From assembly GCA_039090855.1 (NCBI GenBank), contig CM076996.1, forward strand, positions 49,008,469 through 49,072,468: DNA of 64,000 nucleotides, given 5' to 3'. The notes under the pieces were generated by a model, which searched no databases, had not been told where the DNA came from, and was given only the letters and a program-made list of their open reading frames with translations. Position numbers and translations under genes: made by a program. This document shows, in pieces, positions 45,886 through 56,898 of this stretch. Each line of letters begins with the position of its first letter. Position 1 is the first letter of the stretch. This DNA is from Macrothele yani (Eukaryota > Arthropoda > Arachnida > Araneae > Macrothelidae).

Positions 45886-47109
45886 ATGGCTGAACAGTTT
45901 TTGGAAGGGAAAGCTAGTGAAGAACTCGATGACCGGAATTCCGAGGGAAGCAAAAGAGAAAATGAAGGAGGAACAGATAATGAATTGAATTCTAGCAATG
46001 AAGTAATAATTAATGACAAAGGAATAGAAGGGAATTCGATAAGTCTAGAATGGGAATATAAATTTAGGGTATTGGAGATGGAACAGAAAAGGCTAGAATT
46101 ACATTTAGAGCAACAGCGAATTGAGATGGAGCTAGCCGATAGAAAAGAGGCTAGGGCTTATGAGCTAAAAAAATTAGAGATAGAACAAGAACGGGGCGTG
46201 GCATCAGCGTCAGGGAGACAGTCAACGAAGTTGGCCGACTATATCAGAATTCTAGAGAGGAATTTACCCAAAAGCCCTACAAAACCCGAAGAGATATTGG
46301 ATTTTTTTGACACCTTAGAGAGGGCGTTTATTCTGCATGACATACCAGAGAGCATGCAAGGGCGGTTAGTGATTGCGTTATTCAATGCGGATTGCGTAAA
46401 CCATTTGTTCCGACGTCTGACCGTAGAGCAATATGATAATTATGATACCGTCAAGGAAGCTATTCTAAGTGAATGTCATTTGACTCCAGATGTATATCTG
46501 AAGCAGTTCGAGACGATACGCCGGAACAAGGGGGAGAGCTTCCAACAGCTAGCGGGACGGATTGGCAGGTCACTCAGGTATTATGTAGCCAACTGCGGAG
46601 TAACCGAGTTCGACCAATTAGTAAATCTGCTAGTGTGTGATAAGTTTAAAGGATTACTTTCCCCATCCTTAAAAACCTATTTACTGCAGAGAGGTGCGGT
46701 GGGTAAACTAGTCTTGGCTAAAGAATTGGGGGAGTTATGTGATTCATATGAGAGTCATGTGGAAGCACTAGAGATAGGAAGGGTGAAAGATAATTTTTCG
46801 TCGAATTACAATGCCAAAGGGAGTCAGTATATTTCTACGGGAAGCGGATTCGTGAAGAGAGAGAGCGGGAATAGTAGCGGGCAGTTTCAGAAGGAGAAAT
46901 TCCAAGCGCCGGATAGGAAGTTCGGGAGTAAGGTAGAAGGAGAACGACCTATGAGAAGTCAAGATAACCCTAGTTTAGATCGAGGCATAATCTGTTTTTA
47001 TTGTAGGAAGCCGGGTCATCGGCAATCCTTATGTCCCCAGAAGGGTAGCGTGAGATCGGAGGGCAGGAGTAATTCCTATTATTGGCGGAACGACGGGGGA
47101 AAAAAGTAG
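45886..47109 (+). CDS. gag: Gag (capsid/nucocapsid) of the LTR element, intact
   Basis: 407 residues from ATG 45886 (MAEQFLEG). The frame extends upstream only by a GTG codon, so this ATG is the likely start. An acidic N-terminus and a charged coiled-coil (about 45-115, EQKRLELHLEQQRIEMEL) precede the capsid domain. Its landmarks are FDTLERAFILHDIPESMQG, YDTVKEAILSECHLTPDVYL, ESFQQLAGRIGRSL and LGELCDSYESH, the SCAN-related retrotransposon gag fold. Near the C-terminus is one CCHC knuckle, CFYCRKPGHRQSLC. It ends GGKK(stop), where the codons form a slippery string. It packages the element RNA into particles. Confidence 0.92.
   Translation: MAEQFLEGKASEELDDRNSEGSKRENEGGTDNELNSSNEVIINDKGIEGNSISLEWEYKFRVLEMEQKRLELHLEQQRIEMELADRKEARAYELKKLEIEQERGVASASGRQSTKLADYIRILERNLPKSPTKPEEILDFFDTLERAFILHDIPESMQGRLVIALFNADCVNHLFRRLTVEQYDNYDTVKEAILSECHLTPDVYLKQFETIRRNKGESFQQLAGRIGRSLRYYVANCGVTEFDQLVNLLVCDKFKGLLSPSLKTYLLQRGAVGKLVLAKELGELCDSYESHVEALEIGRVKDNFSSNYNAKGSQYISTGSGFVKRESGNSSGQFQKEKFQAPDRKFGSKVEGERPMRSQDNPSLDRGIICFYCRKPGHRQSLCPQKGSVRSEGRSNSYYWRNDGGKK
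47097..47109 (+). promoter_or_regulatory. Gag/pro -1 frameshift signal
   Basis: Phased to gag the codons are G GGA AAA AAG TAG. Both G GGA AAA and A AAA AAG fit the X XXY YYZ slippery rule, and the gag stop follows directly. The protease frame is exactly -1 relative to gag and overlaps it from 47082. A downstream stimulatory structure was not evaluated. Confidence 0.8.
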
Positions 47110-47828
47110 GAAGGGTAGCTGTGGAGAATAATCAGGAAGTAGAGAAACCTAGAGAGGAGACCGGAGTAAAAGTAGAACAGGAGGTTAGAAAGATGAGCGC
47201 AACGGTGGGAAGAGTTTTCGGATCTAACCAAGCAGAGATTAAAAAGATAGAAATACCTGTAGGAGAACAAATGATGGTAACTACAGAGGCAGGGCTCCAA
47301 GTCAATATACTGGTAGATAGTGGGGCAGAATTCAATTGTTTAAAGAGAGGATTATTGGGAGAAGAAAAATTGGAGGAAATTGGGAAGGTAAAACTAACAG
47401 GATTTGATGGAAGAACAGCCGTTTTTCTCATAAAAATGGTTGGAATTAGGATTATGGAAGCAGGTCTAGAAAAGGCGGGGAGTAAAACGATAGGAATCAG
47501 TGGAATTGTTTGTGCCATAGTACCTAATTTGAGTAATGAGTTTATTATTACTCCAGAAGATTACATAAAAATGTCAACGGTTAGAGACTGTAGTCCAGAG
47601 TGGGCGGTTAATTTACAGAAAGCGCTGGAACCTAAACAGGAGAGGGAAGAGCGAAAGTACGAAGAAAGGGAGGATTCGATAGCGGAGAATGAGAGGACAC
47701 AAGGCCGTACCCACCGAGCTAATATCGCGGTGAATCAGGTAGGGGTCGAGGAGGAACCGGAAGCGCCTAAGGCGAAGAGCGAGCCGCCGCCGATAGAGGA
47801 GGGCGTGGTCGAAGAGGAGGCGAAGTAG
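47110..47828 (+). CDS. pro: Retropepsin-type protease region
   Basis: Reached by -1 frameshift from gag; the open frame itself runs from 47082 without an ATG. The active-site block is VNILVDSGAEFNCLK (D-S-G), preceded by an N-terminal strand (QMMVTTEAGLQ) and followed by KVKLTGFDGRTAVF. The second half is a long acidic linker (EERKYEEREDS...EEGVVEEEAK). It ends at a TAG (47826-47828), after which the same frame stays open into integrase, so the TAG is either a nonsense mutation or a readthrough stop. It cleaves the polyprotein. Confidence 0.85.
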
Positions 47829-50741
47829 GACAGCCAATCAGGAGACGAAGAGGCAAGCGCACGGGGAGAAAGTAAGCAGACGGAGATAGCTAGTTCGGGC
47901 TCCGGCGAGGATATTGGAGATTCTCGGCAAGTAAGCAGATCCGATCACGCGGTATTCGCAGGCCAACAGGAGGAAGATAGGACCTTATCGGAAGCTCGTA
48001 GATGTGCTAAAGAGGAAAAAGGAGGTTATGTTTACATAGAAGGGATGCTCTACCATAGAGAAAGAGTGTTAGGGCAATTGACAAATCAACTTGTAGTCCC
48101 GGAGATTAGGAGAAAACAAGTGCTAAGCCTGGCCCACGATTCGGTATTTTCGGCGCACTTGGGACACAAAAAGACGCTAGAGAGGATTCGATATTCGTTC
48201 TATTGGCCAACCGTGAAGACAGACGTGCGTCAGTACTGTGACGTATGCGAGGGATGTCAATTACGACGTCCTGTCACAAGAGGAGATAGAGTACCTATAA
48301 CTGCAGTTAGAAGGCCCGCTCTACCTTTTCAGGTCGTCAACGTGGATCTGATCGGCCCAATAGAGCCGCCTTTTAGCAAGGAGCACAGATGGATTTTGGT
48401 GATGATGGATCAACATACACGTTGGCCGGAGGCCGTATGTCTGACCTCCTTAAATGCGAAGAACACTTGCGATGCGCTTTTGGAGATCTTCCAGCGCACG
48501 GGCATACCGGAGGTGGTGGCGATGGACAGGGGCACTGATTTTGTGTCGGGACTGACACAAGAGATCTTGAAGAGGTTGGGTTCGACTCCCAGATTCTCGG
48601 TGCCAGTAAATCCCTCCTCCAATGGGTTGATCGAGCGTTTCAACAGGACCCTCAAGGGAATGTTACACCACATACTAAGGGAGGAGCCAAGGCAGTGGCA
48701 TAAGGCACTACCTTATCTTTTATGGGCGTATCGGGAGGTGCCCAACGTGACCACGGGCATAGCGCCGTTCCAATTATTGTACGGTCGGGAACCAACGGGA
48801 CCGCTGGCACTCTTGAAAAAGAACTGGGCCGGAGAGTGCAGGCTACCCATTGGTATTTCAGTGTCGGCAGGGCAGTACCTCCAAGAAATGAAAGAAAGGA
48901 TGGAAAAGGTGGCGCTCCAAGTAGAGGAGGTGGCGGAGGAGCAGCAGCGTCGGTACACTTCCTACTACAACCGACGACTGCGGCAGAAGTCCTTCGAGGT
49001 TGGGGATCAGGCTATAGCTAGCATACCAGATTCCCGGAACAAGCTTTATGCCAGATGGACGGGCCCCGTACATATTGTAGAGAAGAGGGAGGCATGCAGC
49101 TACGTGATTGAGGTAGGCAACGGGCAGAAGCGCCACGTTCACGTAGGCAAATTGAGGGAGTTTAAACCCCAGATGAATGTGGTGGGGGTAATTTTTGAAT
49201 CAGATGGAGAGTTTGGGGAGATTCGGGAGGTGCCCATGGAGCCGAAAGATGAAGAGAGGAAGGATCCCAAGCCGCTGAATGTAGAAAGTCCCGAGATCAC
49301 GCAGCAACAACTTTGGGAACTACAGGAGTTGGTCGACCGCTCGAAAGTATTTTTTTCGGGGGAAGTAGGAAGAACCACGTTGGGGAACCACGAGATAACG
49401 GTTAAACCGGGGAGTGTGCTACGTACTCAGCACAGATACAAAGTGCCCCAATCTATGCAGCGGGCGGTGGATGATCAGATTCAGGAGTTATGCGACAGAG
49501 GGATGATAGAAGAGTCGGGGGAAGAGTATAGTCATCCAATTGTTTGTATTGTTAAACGTACAGGGGACGTCAGATTGTGTTGTGACTTTAGAATGCTTAA
49601 CGCGCACACCGTCGCTGAAGCATTTCCCATGTCACACATCCGGGATCTTTTAGCCAAGGTGGGGGCAGAAAAATTCATAACAACGTTAGATATGCTGAAG
49701 GGGTATTTTCAAATACCAATGGACCCCGGAAGCAAGAAATACACTACGTTTGCTACCCACCGAGGATTGTTCCAGTGGAACGTAATGCCTTTTGGATTGT
49801 CGTGGGCCGCTGCAACATTCCAGAGGATAATGAACAAAGTGTTAAACCCTCGTTTGGATTATGCAGTAGCTTACCTCGATGACGTTGCAGTGTTCTCCAA
49901 GAATTGGGAGGAGCACTTGCAACATTTATAGAAGGTAATCGGTAACTTGGTGGAAGCGGGGTTTACGGGGAACCTAGAGAAGTGCTGCTTCGCTAAGGAA
50001 AAAGTGCATTACTTAGGTCACGTGGTCGGTTCTGGGACTCACCAGCCGGACCCGGAAAAGTTGCAGGCGGTCAGGGACCTATTACCGCCGAAGACGAAGT
50101 AGGAAGTACGTAGTTTCTTGGGACTCTGCAGTTATTATCGGGAATACGTACCGGGGTTCGCCGAGATCGCGAAACCGCTAACCGATTTAACGGGAAAGAA
50201 AGCCGCGGAGAAAGTGAGTTGGACGACAGAGATGGACATCGCATTCAAAAGGCTAAATGAATTTTTATGCTCCGCACCAGTACTGGCGACGCCAAGCTTT
50301 GACCGTCCGTTCTTATTGTACACGGATGCGAGTTCATTTGCCGTAGCCTGCTGTTTAGCGCAGAGAAGTAACGGGGGAGAAATCCGACCGGTGGCTTACG
50401 CCAGCCGGAAGTTAAACGGCACACAGACCAGATGGGCCGCCAGTCACAAGGAGGCCTACCCCATAGTATGGGCACTCCAGAAGTTCGAAGGATGGATTTT
50501 CGGGCATCCAGTGGAAGTTATGTCCGATCACAATCCGCTAGTTTATTTGACTAGCGCAGCACCCCAGAGCTCTAAACTACAGAGATGGAGTTTGGCCATC
50601 TCACAATTCAACCTTAAAATAACGCACATAGCATGCAAGCTAATCCCCCACGCTGATGCTTTATCTCGGTTATCTTTTGAGGTAGGTGATCAGCGTCCTG
50701 ATGAACACAAGAGTATCACTACACAGGTAGAGACTCAGTGA
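47829..50741 (+). pseudogene. pol: Pol: integrase - reverse transcriptase - RNase H
   Basis: One frame, in phase with pro, broken only by TAG at 49929 and 50100. Integrase comes first: zinc-binding HDSVFSAHLGHKKTLERIR...CDVCEGC, then catalytic D (NVDLIGPIEP), D (VAMDRGTDF) and E (NGLIERFN), then a GPY/F-like module (YARWTGPVHIVEK). RT follows: YSHPIVCIVKRTGDVRLCCDFRMLN, ITTLDMLKGYFQIPM, NVMPFGLSWAAATFQR and AYLDDVAVF (YLDD). RNase H has LYTDASSF, HKEAYPIVWAL, MSDHNPLVYL and HADALSRL. Gypsy elements normally place integrase last. Both TAGs replace residues expected as Gln and Lys (HL-KVIG, KTK-EVRSFLG). Ends at TGA 50739. Confidence 0.93.
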
Positions 50742-50936
50742 GGCTCGAAGGTGGTACTGTTGTACGACAAAAAAAAGAAGAGAAAGGAACGGGGGAAGTG
50801 ATATTATTATTTTCGGCTGTTTGTGTCTGTAGGTGAGGTGATAAACGGAAAAACAATATATATAAAGAAACTCAAGTGAACCGGACTCACCATGCGAAGT
50901 AAGGACCCCGCATGTTTCGTCTCAGGGGCCGAGGCC

Positions 50937-52057
50937 TGTAAGGGAGAAAATTAATAATGAGATGCATATCAATTAAGATATGATCTAGTGCTAATTTATG
51001 TACATAAAAACAAGGAAATAACTTTATTTCATTAACTGTGTGCATATACAATGCCCAAGGTTAGAAGGGCGCCAGCCTGTCTGGGAAGACTGAATACGTC
51101 CTTTGTGTAAAAGAATGTCAGTATTGTTGTATGTTTTGTTCTGTTTGTATAGAGTCTGGTTTCCACGTACAGAAGTCCGTTAGATGGAATGTGTGGTATG
51201 CCGTCGTCGGGCACGGAGACAATAAGCGAGGGCGAGCGGTTTCCCAGAAGCAGGAGCGGCTGGGGTGCGGATTCGAAGAAAGTGTGTCTGCGGACACAGG
51301 TCAGGTTCGCTCCAGGACCTGACAAGGTCAGCGCCTTGTAGTCGGTCAGAGCCTTGTAGCAGGTCAGCGCCTCGTCGTAGAGGGGGCCGAAAAAGGAAGG
51401 GAGGGGTCTTCTGGAGCGAGGGGGATAAGAGATAGCTTCGGAGAGAGAAGGAGGATTGCGAGGTGCGCTTGGACGGCGGGTAGACGTGCGGCGTCTATGC
51501 TCCAAGGGACGCAGTTCCTGTTATTTGCGTGAAGCTGGAGGCTTCGGGAGAAAGTGAAAAGGATTGGCAACGAGTGTCTGGAAGACGGATAGACGGTGGA
51601 GATTTTATGCTCCGAGGAACGCTGTTCCTGGTTTTTAGCGTGAAACAGAGTGTTTCGAATTACAGAGTGGAGTCGGAACGATTCGGATATTAGAGTGGCG
51701 TTAGAGCAACGGAATTGAGATTGAACAATTCGTGACGGACGTCGCATGCGACACAAATCCGTCGACGTGGACATTAGCACCGGAACCAGACTCTCACTAG
51801 TACTTTGATTCATTAAATTTATTATCTTTCTTATTCACGAATGATTTATTGAAGTTGATGAAGTGCCTTACAGTAGCCATTCTCTCCCTTCCTTGATTCG
51901 CGGATAATTACACAAAAAGGCGGAGGAAGAAGGGCCTGGATGATGAGTGGGAACCTCAGAGATTATTTGCTGTAGGGGGAAGTTGTTAAATTAACTCACG
52001 GATGCCTATCGGAAAGAAGGCGGGACTTAGCACGAAAGTCTATGTCTTACCCCAACA
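50937..52057 (+). repeat. 3' LTR
   Basis: 1121 bp, TGTAAGGGAG to CCCCAACA. The polypurine tract before it is weak (CAGGGGCCGAGGCC). The 200 bp between pol and this LTR hold no gene. Confidence 0.95.
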
Positions 52058-55000
52058 ACATATTTAATATTTATATTCCTGCAGATGAATCTCTTATTTA
52101 CCCCCGTTTTCAATGTTTACGTTTAGCACTTACTGCAACCCCCTCGGTGATTTTTATGTCTTAGGTGGAGACTTCAATTGCACTTTGTTCCCGTCGTTGG
52201 ACCGCAGCGGGTCCCTAAGAGAATTTCGTCCTATCCTAGTCTATCAGCTTACGCTACTCCTCTCCGACCATCATCTTGTTGACTCATTCTATCATTTTCA
52301 TCCAAACACGGTTTCATACATCTGGAGCAATTCACCACGGCAAGGTTCGTCAGCAGCCCGGTTGGACCGAATTTACGTCTCCTCCGAGCTGCTCCCTGCA
52401 TCTACTGAGGCACGGCATGTGCCAACCACCTCGTCTGATCACAGAGCGGCGACCCTGTCTATCTGCGTTTTTGCACTGCAAATTACTTCACAGCGTACCT
52501 GGTCCTTTGATGATGACTTGCTTCAGGACGAAGCTTTCTGTACCACAATCCGTCAATTCTTGGATGATCGTCGTCGCCTTCTCGCCACAACACCAAGTGC
52601 ACTCAAGTTGTGTCTCGACATTACGTTTGAGCTTCGTATGTTAACTCGACAATACTCATTTGCTCCCCGTACTGAACGTGGTATGCAAATCAGCAACCTT
52701 CGTGGGATCCTTTCCTCGATGTCTCTCACAGATCCATTATATCCTGAAGTACAGGATGCCCTAAAAGCGCTGCTTCATCCGATGGCACAGCAAGCTCTCT
52801 GGCGGATGAAATTACTTCATCTTTCCTCAACAGCTCAATCATATGAATTTTTCTCCCGCACGGAAAGACTACGGCGTTCATCTACTACCCTTCGACATCT
52901 TCGTCTGTCTGATGGAACTGTTACAGCAGACTCTGCCACTATCTGCACACAGGTTCGTCAATTTTTCCGAGATAAATTACGAGCGGTAGTGCAGACTCAC
53001 TCTCTTTCATCATCCCCATTCTTCGTGCTCTTCCGCAGGTCCCCTCACAACTTTGTCCTTCTCTTCTCGCGGCCATTTCCCCCGCTGAACTCAGAGAGGC
53101 TATTGCCTCTCTAAATGATCATGCCTCTCCTGGACCTGACGGCCTTCCTCTTTTCTTTTACCGTGCTTTCCTTCCATCTCTTCTCCCCTTCCTTCTCGCC
53201 TGTTTCTCCGCAGCTTATCCTTTCGCCCGACCAGTCAAACACTGTGCCTGGTCGGTCTATCGCTAACACCATCTCTTTTGTTCACAACCTTGTTTTTTTT
53301 GCTCGAAAACTTTCTGAACCACTTGCCTTGCTTAATATTGATCAAAAATCAGCCTTCGATAACATTTCTCACGACTACCTTTCTGTTACTCTTCATAGCT
53401 TTGGTTTCCCCTCTTCTTTGGTTACTCTTTTACTTAGTCTCTATCGGGGCGCCCATTTTCATGTCAGGGCTGCCTCTTTTCTGACGGCTTCAATTCCTTT
53501 TCAACGTGGAATTAGGCAAGTTTGACCCCTCTCTGGGCAACATTTTGCATTAGCCTTTGAACCGTTCCGAATTGCTGCTCATCGCTCTCTTCGATCTTCG
53601 CTACCGCCTACAGTCACAAGCACACGACATCACGAGTACACTTTCTCCGCTTATGCAGACGATGCGACGTTTTGCATCAGGAGAGAAGCTCAGTTTGAGG
53701 ACTTGCTCATCACCTATCATCAATATGCTGCTGTTTCGGGAGCATCGCTTAATGTCTCTAAGAGTACTGGTCTCTGGTGTGAGTCTTGGATAGGCCGCAC
53801 TGACTCCCCTTGGGGAGCGGTGTGGTCATCCTCTACCCAGAAGATCCTCGGCACTTATGGTGGTCATCCGTTTACCGCAGGACAAGCTGCATGGACCAAC
53901 CTTTACCCAAGGCTTCTGCGCCGAGCTGCGTATTGGCGTTTCGTCTTTTCATTTACATCTTATTTTCAACGTGCCCATATTGTCCAGCGTTACCTGCTTT
54001 CACTATGTACATATTCCTGGAATTCAACAGTTTCCTTGGCCTCCCGCCTTACTGACATCAATAGTCAGTTCACTTCCGTCATCTGGCAGTCCAAGCATTG
54101 GTCGGCGGCCCAGACATTGTATCTTCCTGAGTCGCATGGTGGCATCCGGCTCATTGATATTCATCAATACTATAGAGCGTACCATGTTACCAATTTTCTT
54201 CGTCTGCTTAGCTCTCCCTTGTTTGTACGTACTTATACATAGTTATTATAGATTACCTTTGATGCACTCCTTTCTGTCCATGATCCGTACTTCACGTTTC
54301 TTCTTTTCCTCCGCATGGATTTTTACACCCTTTATTCCTCTAACATTCCGTCTACTATCTCTGAAGCTCTTACGTTTTTCCGGTCCCTTCCTCTTTCCCG
54401 GGCTCCTCCTGTCACTACCCTCGATCTCCTTGTCGAACCACTCTTCTTTTCCTCACTGATCCACCCTCCTAACCAACCTTTCTTTCTCCTCCCACTCTGG
54501 GTTCGTTCTGGCATCTTAACAGTTAACGCCCTGATTACTGCTAACCTCTCTTGGAAACCCATTACTTCCCTTTTTCCTACTCCTACTTCTTCTCTCGAGG
54601 AGGAGTATGCCCTCCTTCGCACTTCCCTCCTCTCTCTATACCCTGCTTTGGTTACTGCCCACGGCCTTTGTGTTGTCTCTGGACCCAGTCTTCCTATTCC
54701 GTTCTTTCTTCCTCTCCTTGACTCTGTTACCTCTGTGCTTTCCTTCACCACTGCCTCCCTCTATCGTTTTCTGCGTTCACCTTCGGATCTTCCACAACCC
54801 GTCTCTGACTTCTCTCCCTCGCTTTCCATGACCGTCTGGTCAGCCTCCTCTTCTCATCTCTCCTCTCCGCTTGATCGCAATCTTCACTGGCTTTTCCTTC
54901 ACCGTCGTCTCGCTGTACCCCATCTTCTTTTCCGTATGTCGCTGGTCTCGTTTTCACTCTGCACTTTCTGTGGTAATGTCGGTGATGATTACCACACCTA

Positions 55001-55393
55001 TTGCCACTGCCCTATCCTGCTACCTCTTCTCAATTCTGCTTTCCGCTTGGCTGGCCTCATCGTTCCTCAAGATCTTCCATTCCAAGCATATCCGTGGCTT
55101 CTATTAACGAAGCATCCGCCAACACGTCTACCAGATACCTGCTGTTTTCTATTTGTACTTGCCAAACATGTCATTCATATGTTTCATCAACACAACGTTC
55201 TGCATCGCAGCCACTTTCAATTCTGCAGGCCGGAAGTCGTTTGCTATCGTGCTTTCGAGGCCGAATAGTTGCACGCCTTCGACGTGAATATAACACCTCC
55301 CGATAGTCAAATTCTCTCACATTTCACACCACCTGGGCAGAGCACTCAGGATGGTTTACGATGGATGGGAATTCTGTCTGTCTCGCCGTTTGA
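52058..55393 (+). pseudogene. LINE-2 ORF2, 3' part (endonuclease, RT, C-terminal zinc cluster)
   Basis: It resumes directly after the LTR element. Recognisable blocks: VLGGDFNCTLFPSLDR, ARLDRIYVSSELLP, SSDHRAATL, LNIDQKSAFDNISH, GIRQV(stop), SAYADDATF (frame-shifted) and CTFCGNVGDDYHTYCHC. Defects: frameshift near 52135, a ~170-bp deletion near 53215 that removes the N-terminal RT blocks, TGA at 53522, and a 36-bp foreign insertion at 54219-54254 carrying a TAG. Clearly inactive. Confidence 0.9.
54219..54254 (+). repeat. 36-bp templated insertion (copy of LINE-2 3' UTR)
   Basis: This 36-bp string, starting TTGTTTGTACGTACTTATAC, is absent at the equivalent place in LINE-1 but occurs exactly at 55676-55711 in the LINE-2 3' UTR. 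Confidence 0.9.
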
Positions 55394-56775
55394 GTATATG
55401 TTGTGTGGTTTTCTTTTTGTGTTTGGTTGCACTAAGTCCAGTGTGTCTTTCGTTAGATATTTGTTTCACTGTGCCAAGAGTGCTCTCTGTTTTTATTTTT
55501 TTTTCTGAGTAGCCACACTGTGGCAACCTACGTACGCATAGTTATGGTACCATGTTAACATTGCATTGTGCTGCACATACTTGAGTTTCGCACCACAGTA
55601 CGTGTTTTTTTCTTCCTATTGTGACCCCATTTATGATGGATGGTACTTGCCTGCTGATTTCTGTAAATATCGTAATTGTTTGTACGTACTTATACATAGT
55701 TATTATAGATTTTTATCCGTGTTATAGGCAATCACGTTATTATCGTATCACCCTACAAATGTGCTGTACATTTTTCTAGTGTATTCTTTCTTGTTCTCTG
55801 TATCAGCATCATGACATTGTACCTGTTTCATAACCTAGGGTTTGCACCTCTCTTGTAGATTTCATTTGCATAGCTTCCCTGAGTAATAATTGTGTTACAT
55901 TTGCATTTTAACGATATTAACCACTCTGAGTCGTTTTCCGAACAGCGTGTAGAACTGCGTCATCCTTTTCTTTCCTTCAATATGTTGAAAACAACATGAC
56001 GTTTTTAATGGTGGTATACTGTTCACGAGACGTTGACTCATCAAACTTTTGATTTTGTTTCTGCCAGGTTGTATTTACTGTTCTCTAATGTTTTGTTTTT
56101 TTATTCACCGTACCTAGTGTGTATTGTGTCGTTCATGTTTTCTTCAGTTTCCTTTTTTTCCTCGCCAATGTCGAGTAACATTGTGTGTACTGTTAATTAA
56201 CTTTATTTGTGTGGCAACATGTTGTACAAATTTCCTTTTTTCTTACATTGCATATTATATGATATTTTGCTCAAGAACATATTTCTTATCCTGTAGTATG
56301 TCATAATGTTTTATTAGGTGAGTCGTGTTCTGTGACGATATTATCTCCGTTAGCATCCCTGTATTTTCTGATCAAAGTTCTTGATGTGTCACCGACTTTG
56401 CGATGTTGTATCTTTTGCTTTGTGTATTGTTTTTGTTCACTACATACATCGTTGTATTTACTTACATTCTCTGTTCTATCCCACTCTCCCGATATCATTC
56501 TGTTATTTGCTCTCATATGCTAAATATGCTTCCTGTGTTTCTCTAGTTGTATTTCACGTATTATTGGACTGCACTTGACCCCAGATTCCTGTACCACTAC
56601 GATACTCATAGAATGCTTGCCTGCATTCTTGTTTTTATTATTTTAATCTGGGTAGCTTTACCCTCTTTCATGTGTACATATCATTATAAATGTCATGTGT
56701 ATTTTTATGTTTTTGATGGGCGCGAACAATATTGATGTAACAGCCTATTTTCTTAAATAAATTATGTTGAAAACC
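55394..56775 (+). other. LINE-2 3' untranslated region
   Basis: Counterpart of 39964-41377 with small indels. No gene seen. Confidence 0.85.
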
Positions 56776-56785
56776 ACATGAGCTC

Positions 56786-56898
56786 AAATTAATTCACCTC
56801 ACTAAGCGCGTTGACATCTGCGATTCGCTCTTGAAACGTGAAGAAACGATCCATTTTTGAAACGTATGATAACAGGCGTTGAAAAAATGAATCAGCTA
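56786..56898 (+). pseudogene. mariner transposase, middle fragment
   Basis: Continues the frame from 34208: KLIHLTKRVDICDSLLKREE, the block after WVPHEL in mariner transposases, then decays with stops (HF-stop). It is cut at 56898 by a Tc1-type element inserted at TA. Confidence 0.85.

Larger units (their letters stand above)
43858..52057 (+). mobile_element. Ty3/gypsy-class LTR retrotransposon with integrase before RT (Gmr1-like order)
   Basis: The element is 8200 bp: two 1121-bp LTRs (TGTAAGGG...ACA) and a 5-bp target duplication ACATA (43853-43857 and 52058-52062). The empty site, TATCACATATTTAATATT, is present in LINE-1 at about 36472-36489. Internal order is tRNA-Ser primer site, leader with probable intron, gag, protease, integrase, RT, RNase H. 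No envelope gene is present. LTRs look about 96-97% identical by eye, so insertion is old enough for the stops seen in pol. Confidence 0.96.
41383..56775 (+). mobile_element. Tx1/L1-like LINE, second copy in tandem (LINE-2)
   Basis: Same family as LINE-1, same strand, starting immediately at its 3' end (junction AGCTC at 41378-41382). It ends ...TTGAAAACC followed by ACATGAGCTC (56776-56785), which matches the ACATAAGCTC at the left of LINE-1 with one mismatch. It is interrupted by a SINE (41596-41797) and an 8.2-kb LTR retrotransposon (43858-52057). About 170 bp of RT sequence is deleted near 53215. Confidence 0.92.

Noticed and set aside
50742..50936. Envelope gene of the LTR element
   Set aside because: Only 195 bp separate pol from the 3' LTR and they hold no ORF, so it is a retrotransposon without envelope.
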